Part shown: in pieces, positions 21,242 through 27,271 of the stretch
Numbering within the stretch: the stretch's first letter is position 1
Layout: every line of letters begins with the position of its first letter
IMG/VR virus record: IMGVR_UViG_3300049216_000572
Coordinates: 1-27,271 of that record
Length of the DNA: 27,271 nucleotides
From: a virus
Strand: one strand, 5' to 3'
Notes under the pieces: generated by a model
Told to the model about the DNA's origin: nothing
The model's input: only the letters and a program-made list of their open reading frames with translations
Databases searched by the model: none
Position numbers and translations under genes: made by a program

Positions 21242-23456
21242 GGGCTTGGGCGGATCCAGCGGCGGCAAGAACGGCGGCGGCTCCAGCAGCACCGATTATA
21301 AGGCGTCATTCGCCTTCGCGCTGGGCGAGGGGCCGTTCGCCGCCATCGAAACCGTGTGGGCGTCCAAGACCGAAACCGCGTTCGGCGCGTCGGGCCTGGG
21401 CTTTGAAAGCGGCGCTGCGGGGCAGACGCCCTGGGGATACCTCACCACCTATCATCCCGGTCAAAATCTCGCCTATCAGGGCACGGCCTATGTCACCGCC
21501 CAGGCCTACGATCTGGGCAGCTCGGCGCAGATGCCGAACCTGTCGTTCGAGGTCACCGGTCAGGGCGCGCACGCCATCGCCGGGCAGCCGGATGCCGACC
21601 CTGCCTTTGTGGTCAGCGATTTTCTGACCAGCAGCGCCTATGGCGCAGGCTTTCCGGCGGCGCGGATCGGCGATCTGTCGGTCTATTCCAATTATTGCCG
21701 GGCGGCAGGGCTGGTGATCTCGCCCTTGTTCGATACACAGCAAGACGCCGCGACGACGCTGAACGATATCGTGCAGCAGACCAATGCGGAATTCGTCTGG
21801 TCCGGCGGGCAACTGACCATCGTGCCTTACGGCGATACGGCGCTGGCCGCCAACGGCGCAGCCTATACGCCGCCCGCCGAGGCGCTTTACAGCCTGACCG
21901 ACGACGATTTTCTGGATGATGGCAGTAACGGCGACCCGGTGCAACTTGCGCGCGCCCGCCCGTCCGACCGGATGAATTCGATCAAGCTGGAATGGCTGAA
22001 CCGCGCCAACCAGTACAATCCCGAAATCGTCGAGGCCAAGGATCAGGCGGCGATCGAGATTTACGGCCTGCGGTCCAACCAGTCGCAGCAATCGCATTAT
22101 TTCTGCAACCTTGCCGCCGCCACCATGTCTGCGACCTTGCAATTGCAGCGTCAGGCGGTGCGCAACCAATATAGCTTCACGCTCGGCTGGAAATATTGCC
22201 TGCTCGACCCGATGGATATCGTCGAGATTACCGACGCCAATCTGGGGCTGAACCAGCAATGGGTCCGCATCCTGTCGATCGAGGAAGACGATAACGGCAA
22301 TCTGAAAATCACGGCTGAGGAATATCTGGGCGGGGCAGGGGGCGCGCCGCTTTATTCCTATCAGACCGGGTCACCCTTTATCGCCAATTACAATATCGCG
22401 CCCGGCCCGCTGAACGAACCCGTGATATTCGAGCCTTCGGGCGCCTTGACCGCCGGCGTGCCGCAGGTGTGGGTCGGCGCATCGGGCGGGGCGAATTGGG
22501 GCGGGGCCGATGTCTGGCTCAGCATCGATAATGCGACCTATAGCAGGGTGGGGCGCATCGCCGGGCCTGCGCGTCAGGGTATTCTCCATGCCCCGCTGGC
22601 GCTGGGCGGCGATCCCGACACCGCACATACTTTATCGATCGATCTGTCGGAAAGCGGGGCTGCGTTGCTGTCGGGAACGCAGGCCGACGCCGATGCCTTT
22701 CGCACGCTCTGTTACGTAGCCAATGACAGTGGAAACGGGGGCGAGCTGATCTCCTATGAGACCGCATCGCTGACCGGCGGCAATCTTTACGGCCTGACCT
22801 ATCTGCGGCGCGGCCTGTTCGGAACGGTGGCGTCGGCGCATTCCGCGGGCGCGCAGTTCTGCCGCCTGGACGATGCGATCCTGAAAATCGACCTGCCGTT
22901 GGCGCCCGTGTCCTATGTCGGGCAGACGATCTATCTGAAGCTGACCGGCTATAATGCCTATGGCGGCGGCCAGCAGGCGCTCGCCGATGTTCCGGCTTAC
23001 ATCTATAATCCGTCCGGAACCGGGGCCTACGTCGCGCCGCCGTCCGGGGTGGCGATCAGCGTCGGGACGCAGCGTCAGCCGGACGGCACGATCGTGCCTT
23101 TCATGGAAATAAGCTGGACGGCCAGCCCCGACCCTCTTTTCGACGAATATGAGGTCCAGTGGCGTCTTCATACCGGCCCCGGCGCATGGCAGAGCCAAAA
23201 ACTCGGCCCCAATGTCACATCCTTTACCGTCATTCCGGTTCAACCGCTGACCGCATTCGACGCGCAGGTCCGCGCCATCCGCAACCAGGGCGGCCCGTTC
23301 TTTTCCGCCTGGGCGCAACAGCTGAACGTCTCGACGATCTTCAAAACCGCCCCGCCGCCTGCGCCAACCGGCCTGTCGGTCGTTGGCGGTTATCGACAGA
23401 TGACCATCGACTGGACCGCGTCGGCCGAGAACGATATCGCCTGGTATGAGGTGTGA
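21048..23456 (+). CDS. Large tail-tip/central fibre protein, N-terminal part ending at an in-frame TGA
   Basis: This is the host-interacting J-like protein of the tail tip (GTA gp15 position). From ATG 21048 (GTG 21039 is an alternative) the part before the stop has 802 residues. KTQATQQTVASGVSIQSSVY, YGGPIPIVYGQTRLTGNLIW and the Gly/Ser linker near residues 65-85 begin it; a Phage-tail_3-like region follows (DAATTLNDIVQQTNAEFVWS; LDPMDIVEITDANLGLNQQW), then an FN3 domain near the end (APPSGVAISVGTQRQPDGTI; FMEISWTASPDPLFDEYEVQ). A second FN3 domain is interrupted at IAWYEV by TGA 23454-23456. No TIM-barrel glycosidase domain like that of some GTA gp15 proteins is apparent. Confidence 0.88.
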   Translation: MGVLTGSTKTQATQQTVASGVSIQSSVYGGPIPIVYGQTRLTGNLIWYGDFQAIPPTSNQSSGGKGLGGSSGGKNGGGSSSTDYKASFAFALGEGPFAAIETVWASKTETAFGASGLGFESGAAGQTPWGYLTTYHPGQNLAYQGTAYVTAQAYDLGSSAQMPNLSFEVTGQGAHAIAGQPDADPAFVVSDFLTSSAYGAGFPAARIGDLSVYSNYCRAAGLVISPLFDTQQDAATTLNDIVQQTNAEFVWSGGQLTIVPYGDTALAANGAAYTPPAEALYSLTDDDFLDDGSNGDPVQLARARPSDRMNSIKLEWLNRANQYNPEIVEAKDQAAIEIYGLRSNQSQQSHYFCNLAAATMSATLQLQRQAVRNQYSFTLGWKYCLLDPMDIVEITDANLGLNQQWVRILSIEEDDNGNLKITAEEYLGGAGGAPLYSYQTGSPFIANYNIAPGPLNEPVIFEPSGALTAGVPQVWVGASGGANWGGADVWLSIDNATYSRVGRIAGPARQGILHAPLALGGDPDTAHTLSIDLSESGAALLSGTQADADAFRTLCYVANDSGNGGELISYETASLTGGNLYGLTYLRRGLFGTVASAHSAGAQFCRLDDAILKIDLPLAPVSYVGQTIYLKLTGYNAYGGGQQALADVPAYIYNPSGTGAYVAPPSGVAISVGTQRQPDGTIVPFMEISWTASPDPLFDEYEVQWRLHTGPGAWQSQKLGPNVTSFTVIPVQPLTAFDAQVRAIRNQGGPFFSAWAQQLNVSTIFKTAPPPAPTGLSVVGGYRQMTIDWTASAENDIAWYEV

Positions 23457-23468
23457 GAGAGCGCGGAC

Positions 23469-25256
23469 ATGGTTGTGGCCCATGCAACCCGCATCGGCCT
23501 GATCAACGGCACCCATTATGTGCGCCCCGGCCTGAACCTGAACGATACGCGCAACTACTGGATCAGGGCTGAGGATACGTCGGGGAATTATTCCGCCTAT
23601 CTCGGCCCCGGCTCGTCGACGACGCTGCCTATCGATTCGTCCGATGTCATCGGCGCCATCGTCGCGACGGAGATCGCGGACAATTCGATTGCGGCGTCCA
23701 AGCTGGTCAACGGCCTGAATGTCGTGCAGGTCGTCGCCACGATTTCCCTGGCCAGTCACACGGTCAGCAATATCGCCTATGCCACCGATACGGGGCAGCT
23801 TTATCAGTGGAACGGTTCTGCCTTCGTCATTCCGGCGGTCAGCGTCACGCCGGGGTCGATCACGCTGGCAGACTTTGCAACCGGCGTCACGCCGGTCCAG
23901 ATCGTCTCCGCCCTGCCGGGCAGCGGGACGGAGGGCCAGGTCGTGGTGCTGACCACCGATGGCCAGCTATACCGCTATCATTCGGGGTCCTGGACCGTCG
24001 CCGTGCCTGCGGCGAATGTTACCGGGCTGCTGACTGCCTCGCAGATAGCTTCGATTACGGCAGCGCAGATAAGCACTCAATTAACGGCCTCTCAAATCGC
24101 TTCGATCTCGACGGCGCAACTGACCGGGCAGATCGCCACAACGCAAATCACGAACGGAGCCGTCACGACGCCCCTTCTCGCGGCCGGGGCGGTCAATACG
24201 GCGGCGCTGGCGGCAAATGCGGTGACAGCCTCTACGATTGCTGCTGGAACGATCACCTCTACCCAGATTGCAGCCGGTACAATCACAGGGTCCAATCTCG
24301 TCGCTGGAACTGTCACCGCCTATAATATCGCGGCGGGCACGGTCACCTCAGCCAATATCGCGGCGAACACAATCACCGCTAGCAATATCGCTGCCAATAC
24401 CATCACGGCGGGGCAGATCGCGGCGGGTTCGATCACTGCCGCCCAGATTGCGACCGGCACGATCACGGCTGCACAGATCGCCGCCGGAACCATTACCGCC
24501 GCCCAGATTCAGGCGGCCGGCATCACCGGCGACCGGATCGCAGGCAATACGATTACCGCATCCAACCTTGCGGCCAATTCGGTCACGGCGGCCTCGATCT
24601 TGGCGGGAGCGATCACCGGCGACAAGATCAGCGCCAATTTCTTCCAGGGTTATAATTTTACCGCCAGCGCGGGCAGCACCGGCGGTTATCTCCAGATGTA
24701 CGGCGGCCAGTACACCAACGCCTATGGGCTTCAAGGGCCTTATTTCGCCGCCGTGGACAATACCGGCGCCTGCCGCGTGCAGATGGGTATGCAATCGGGC
24801 GCATGGGGTCTGTGGGTTTACGATTCGGCTGGAAACCCCATCTTCGAGGAGTCCGCGCTGGGAACGAACGTCGTTTCGACGGGCAATGTGAGGGCCGGCA
24901 ATATCGTCGCGCAGGGCTTTGCGACCGTGCCGTTCGGCGTCTATGCAGGCGGCACAAGCTGGCAGTTGATCGCCCAATTCAGCATTACGCTTTACGACAA
25001 TGCGAACGTCATGGTGTTCGGCAATATTCTGCACGGCATCGCAGGACCCGGATTCGGCGCGGCACAAATTCAGGCCGACGGCGCGCCCTTAGGCGGGGCA
25101 GATATTTCAGAGTCTACTGGCACCCTTTCAGGCGGCATATATCTGTCGGGCAATCCGGCAGGCGTTAGCCATACGATTTCCTTCTACTGGTCCGGGTCCA
25201 GCTCGAATTATTCCGTCAATGGCGGGTCTTTGATCGCCTTTGCCGGGCAAAGGTAA
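23469..25256 (+). CDS. Large tail-tip/central fibre protein, C-terminal part after the in-frame TGA
   Basis: It has the same reading frame as the preceding part: after the TGA the frame reads ESADMVVAHATRIGLINGTH, which completes the FN3 domain (WYEV-x-ESAD). The 595 residues from ATG 23469 comprise the FN3 end (YWIRAEDTSGNYSAYLGPGS), a region with YATDTGQLYQWNGSAFVIPA, a long run of 10-residue repeats, and a beta-rich tip (NFFQGYNFTASAGSTGGYLQ onward). The start at 23469 would cut a domain, so independent translation is doubtful, although GAGAG precedes it. Read as one gene, 21048-25256 would encode about 1400 residues, a usual size for central fibre proteins. Confidence 0.8.
   Translation: MVVAHATRIGLINGTHYVRPGLNLNDTRNYWIRAEDTSGNYSAYLGPGSSTTLPIDSSDVIGAIVATEIADNSIAASKLVNGLNVVQVVATISLASHTVSNIAYATDTGQLYQWNGSAFVIPAVSVTPGSITLADFATGVTPVQIVSALPGSGTEGQVVVLTTDGQLYRYHSGSWTVAVPAANVTGLLTASQIASITAAQISTQLTASQIASISTAQLTGQIATTQITNGAVTTPLLAAGAVNTAALAANAVTASTIAAGTITSTQIAAGTITGSNLVAGTVTAYNIAAGTVTSANIAANTITASNIAANTITAGQIAAGSITAAQIATGTITAAQIAAGTITAAQIQAAGITGDRIAGNTITASNLAANSVTAASILAGAITGDKISANFFQGYNFTASAGSTGGYLQMYGGQYTNAYGLQGPYFAAVDNTGACRVQMGMQSGAWGLWVYDSAGNPIFEESALGTNVVSTGNVRAGNIVAQGFATVPFGVYAGGTSWQLIAQFSITLYDNANVMVFGNILHGIAGPGFGAAQIQADGAPLGGADISESTGTLSGGIYLSGNPAGVSHTISFYWSGSSSNYSVNGGSLIAFAGQR
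24185..24650 (+). repeat. Tandem 30-base coding repeats in the central fibre protein
   Basis: About fifteen degenerate copies of a 10-residue unit such as IAAGTITAAQ or IAANTITASN run from about 24185 to 24650. Neighbouring DNA copies are similar but not identical (GATCGCGGCGGGTTCGATCA-type). Repeats of this kind form beta-helical or triple-stranded shaft segments in tail fibres. They end at ITGDKISANF. Confidence 0.9.
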
Positions 25257-25257
25257 A

Positions 25258-25408
25258 TTTATCCGCAGATGACGCAGATAATAAAGCCGATGCTTGTGTA
25301 ACCGTCATCCCGGCCCTCGCGACCGTTGATAGATGGGTCCCGGATCAAGTCCGGGATGACAAAAAAGTTGAATTTCATCTGTGACCATCTGCGTCATCTG
25401 CGGATAAA
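25258..25408. repeat. Intergenic hairpin, family A copy 4, with a nested GTCATCCCGG palindrome
   Basis: The outer arms 25258-25279 and 25387-25408 are perfectly complementary over 22 bp (core ATCCGCAGATGACGCAGAT). The 107-base loop contains a different element, GTCATCCCGG (25304-25313) facing CCGGGATGAC (25351-25360), with the inner palindrome TCCCGGATCAAGTCCGGGA. That inner element belongs to the same family as the one at 1394-1512. The whole fills the gap between the fibre gene and the DUF4376 gene. Confidence 0.9.
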
Positions 25409-25431
25409 AATACGAAGGTAACAGGTGCGCG

Positions 25432-26004
25432 ATGACCGATTATTTCGTCTATGAAACCGCCACCGGCCTTGTGCGCTGGCATACCGCCAGTGTCCCAGCA
25501 ACGCTCGATGCCGGTTTAGCCTCGATCGCGGTGCCGGAAGGCGACGATCCGCTATCGCCCGGCAATTACAGCGTGGTGAACGGGGCGGTGGTGGCGCGGG
25601 TCTATACGCTGGCGCAGAACCGGGCGCTCAAGGTGAAGGCGGCCATCGATTATTTCGACGGGTTGTTTACTGCGCCCAAGGGCTTCACGATCCAGGGCGC
25701 GCTGATGCAGATCGATGCCGCGAGCCAGGCCAATATCGGCGGCGCGGTATCGGCGGCTCTTCTCAGCAGCCAGAACCCCACCGACTTTCCCTGGGACAGC
25801 GGCTTTTACTGGGTGGCCGCCGATAACAGCCATATCGCTATGACGGCGGCGCAAATGGTCGTGTTCGGTCATGCGGTGTTCGAGTATGTGCGCCTTACCC
25901 GCATGAATATCCGCGCCGTCAAGGACGCCATCGCGGGCGCAGCAACGCAGGCCGAGCTCGACGCCATCGACGTTACCGCCGGATATCCCCCGGCATCTGC
26001 ATAA
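25432..26004 (+). CDS. DUF4376-type phage tail-associated protein
   Basis: A 190-residue protein starting at ATG 25432 (AGGTG upstream). The N-terminus is beta-rich (TDYFVYETATGLVRWHTASV). The C-terminal half, VYTLAQNRALKVKAAIDYFD, then FTIQGALMQIDAASQANIGG and AADNSHIAMTAAQMVVFGHA, follows the DUF4376 pattern found in many phage tail-end proteins and fibre assembly proteins. It lies right after the central fibre gene and before a terminator, so it is the last structural gene. The usual role, not proven, is a small fibre-tip or assembly protein. Confidence 0.8.
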   Translation: MTDYFVYETATGLVRWHTASVPATLDAGLASIAVPEGDDPLSPGNYSVVNGAVVARVYTLAQNRALKVKAAIDYFDGLFTAPKGFTIQGALMQIDAASQANIGGAVSAALLSSQNPTDFPWDSGFYWVAADNSHIAMTAAQMVVFGHAVFEYVRLTRMNIRAVKDAIAGAATQAELDAIDVTAGYPPASA

Positions 26005-26030
26005 ACCAAGCTCATCGTTTCCGCTTCATC

Positions 26031-26053
26031 GCCTCCTTCGGGAGGCTTTTTTT
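26031..26053 (+). terminator. Rho-independent terminator after the structural genes
   Basis: GCCTCC (26031-26036), tetraloop TTCG, GGAGGC (26041-26046) and seven T residues (26047-26053). It closes the structural operon 27 bases after the DUF4376 stop and precedes the lysis genes, which then need readthrough or their own promoter. Confidence 0.9.
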
Positions 26054-26077
26054 ATGTCTGCATATCAGGAGGATCCT

Positions 26078-26284
26078 ATGCCCGAACCCGGTATCGTAAC
26101 AGGCGGGGGCGTCGCCGACGCCTATGCGCAAACCGCCGCCGGTCTTGCCCTGACGGCAAGCCCGATTTGGATAAACTTTCTCTACACCGTCAATATTATC
26201 GCGGCGGCTATTGCGGCCATTTGCGGCGCGATCATCGGCGTTGCGGGCGTGTGGCGCATTATCCGCCGCCGGGGCCAATCATGA
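26078..26284 (+). CDS. Small membrane protein, candidate holin
   Basis: A 68-residue protein. ATG 26078 has an ideal AGGAGG five bases upstream, which decides against the earlier ATG at 26054. A short polar N-terminus (MPEPGIVTGGGVADAYAQTA) is followed by one or two hydrophobic helices (TASPIWINFLYTVNIIAAAI; AICGAIIGVAGVWRII) and a basic end RRRGQS. This is the layout of small holins. The stop overlaps the endolysin start (ATGA), giving the common holin-endolysin pairing. A second holin-like gene follows the endolysin, so one of them may be an accessory or antiholin. Confidence 0.7.
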   Translation: MPEPGIVTGGGVADAYAQTAAGLALTASPIWINFLYTVNIIAAAIAAICGAIIGVAGVWRIIRRRGQS

Positions 26285-26721
26285 GCGCGTCCGATACGCC
26301 GGACCCCGCCGATACGTTAGCCCGCACCATCTGGGGTGAGGCGCGGGGTGAGGGCGCGGCGGGTATGGCAGCCGTCGCCGCCGTGGTGATGAACCGCGTG
26401 CGGATCGCCGCCGCCCATGGCGGGCGTTACTGGTGGGGAAAGGATGCCGAGGGCGTGTGCCGCGCCCAGGCCCAATTTGCCTGCTGGAACCCCGGCGACC
26501 CCAACCGCGCCAAATTGCTGGCGGTGGATGACGGCGACGCCGAATTCCGCGTGGCGCTGGGCATCGCCGCCGACGCGCTGGCCGGGCGGCTGCAAGACCC
26601 GACGCTGGGCGCGACATCCTACAAGGTGGCGTCGCTGCCCTGGCCGCACGATTGGGGTCCGCCGCGCCAGCCGCTGATCACCATCGGCAAACACGCATTT
26701 TATAATCTGACGGAGGATTGA
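26281..26721 (+). CDS. Endolysin, SleB-type cell wall hydrolase (Hydrolase_2)
   Basis: A 146-residue enzyme from ATG 26281. LARTIWGEARGEGAAGMAAV, then AAVVMNRVRIA, is the SleB/CwlJ signature, with Glu20 in WGEARGEG as the likely catalytic acid. CRAQAQFACWNPGD and LGATSYKVASLPWPHDW complete the family pattern. It would cleave the glycan strands of peptidoglycan at the end of the lytic cycle. No signal peptide or cell wall binding domain is present, so it needs a holin for release. It lies between two membrane protein genes with tight spacing. Confidence 0.92.
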   Translation: MSASDTPDPADTLARTIWGEARGEGAAGMAAVAAVVMNRVRIAAAHGGRYWWGKDAEGVCRAQAQFACWNPGDPNRAKLLAVDDGDAEFRVALGIAADALAGRLQDPTLGATSYKVASLPWPHDWGPPRQPLITIGKHAFYNLTED

Positions 26722-26725
26722 TCCC

Positions 26726-27271
26726 ATGGACCCGATTTCCATCGCGCTCGGCCTGTCGCAATTCGTGCCCTCCATCGTGCGCTGGCTGGGCGGCGACAAG
26801 GCGGGCGATGTCGCCCAACAGGTGATCGACACCGCCCAAACCGTCACCGGCAAGACCGGTCAGGCGGCGCTGGATTCGATCAAGGCCGACGCCGCACAGC
26901 AACTCGCCTTTCAACAGGCGATGGCCGCCCAGGCCGAGGATCTGGAGAAAGCCTATCTGGCCGACCGCGCCAGTGCCCGCAGCCGCGACGTGGCCATCAC
27001 CCAGGCCGGCAAGCGCAATGTCCGCGCCGATATTCTGGCCTATTCCGCCATCGGCGGGCTGATCAGCCTGATCTGGGTTCTGCTGGTCCATTCCATCCCC
27101 GAAGGGCCGACGCGCGACATATTGCTGATCCTGTCCGGCGCGCTGGTCGCCATCGTGAAGGACGTCTACGGCTTCGAGTTCGGATCGTCGCGCGGCAGCC
27201 AGGACAAGACGGACCAGTTAAGCGCGCTTATGGCCGGGGGAACGAGCCAGCCGCCGCCGAAGACGCCGTAA
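26726..27271 (+). CDS. Holin of the GTA_holin_3TM type
   Basis: A 181-residue protein with GGAGGA upstream. The N-terminus DPISIALGLSQFVPSIVRWL, then GGDKAGDVAQQVIDTAQTVT and QQLAFQQAMAAQAEDLEKAY, LADRASARSRDVA matches the 'holin of 3TMs, for gene-transfer release' family. Hydrophobic segments lie at about 1-20, 110-135 (LAYSAIGGLISLIWVLLVHS) and 138-160 (DILLILSGALVAIVKDVYGF). It ends with a polar Gly/Ser/Pro tail and stops at the window edge. Together with the SleB enzyme it forms the lysis cassette typical of GTA-like elements. Confidence 0.88.
   Translation: MDPISIALGLSQFVPSIVRWLGGDKAGDVAQQVIDTAQTVTGKTGQAALDSIKADAAQQLAFQQAMAAQAEDLEKAYLADRASARSRDVAITQAGKRNVRADILAYSAIGGLISLIWVLLVHSIPEGPTRDILLILSGALVAIVKDVYGFEFGSSRGSQDKTDQLSALMAGGTSQPPPKTP

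Noticed and set aside
21306-22259. Long minus-strand open frames opposite the fibre gene (also 22632-23759)
   Set aside because: These are antisense shadows of a GC-rich gene with no supporting motif.
23454-23456. Alternative genetic code (TGA read as Trp) in this phage
   Set aside because: Many intact genes terminate at TGA, including several ATGA overlaps, so TGA is a normal stop here.
24185-24650. Regular 30-base repeats that could suggest a CRISPR array or satellite
   Set aside because: They are in frame, degenerate, without spacers, and encode the tail fibre shaft repeats.

Overview
The window is most of the late region of a tailed, siphovirus-type prophage in a high-GC alphaproteobacterium. 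The evidence is a gene-transfer-agent-like tail-tip block (DUF2460, DUF2163, NlpC/P60, large hub/fibre protein), a GTA_holin_3TM-type holin, an HK97-type head module, and GC-rich codon use. The intergenic palindromes (GTCATCCCGG...CCGGGATGAC type) are of a kind common in alphaproteobacterial chromosomes. I cannot name the host more closely. No integrase, att site or replication gene is in the window.

Layout. Positions 1-1350 form the control region: a leftward gene of unknown role and a rightward LexA/S24-type repressor, separated by a probable operator and a promoter that would give a leaderless repressor mRNA. Positions 1350-1660 hold a chromosomal-type palindrome and a candidate late promoter. 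Positions 1660-4040 hold a possible small terminase, the large terminase and a coiled-coil protein. Positions 4044-8281 are a lower-GC cargo block: a broken HTH antitoxin-like gene, a truncated acyltransferase, an intact membrane O-acyltransferase on the minus strand, and a large modular tail protein ending in an SGNH esterase domain. Positions 8278-16391 continue with two small structural genes, then portal, prohead protease, capsid, connectors, tail terminator and tail tube. A di-iron ferritin-like gene is inserted antisense between protease and capsid.

Positions 16522-17060 encode a tail assembly chaperone pair that appears to need a -1 frameshift. A lipoprotein plus DUF2256 cargo pair follows and ends in a terminator. 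Positions 17894-25256 are the tape measure and tail-tip genes, and 25432-27271 hold a DUF4376 protein, a second terminator and the lysis genes.

Most structural genes are joined by ATGA or short overlaps, which indicates translational coupling. Two lesions stand out: the tape measure reading frame is broken by one apparently missing A at about 18189-18191, and the large hub/fibre protein is cut by an in-frame TGA (23454-23456) where the context expects TGG. The prophage may therefore be defective unless these are sequencing errors or recoding events.

The most interesting biology is the cargo: an O-acyltransferase beside an esterase-bearing tail protein, an antisense di-iron protein inside the head operon, and a terminator-bounded lipoprotein/DUF2256 pair. 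Four copies of a covarying hairpin sit between tail-region genes.
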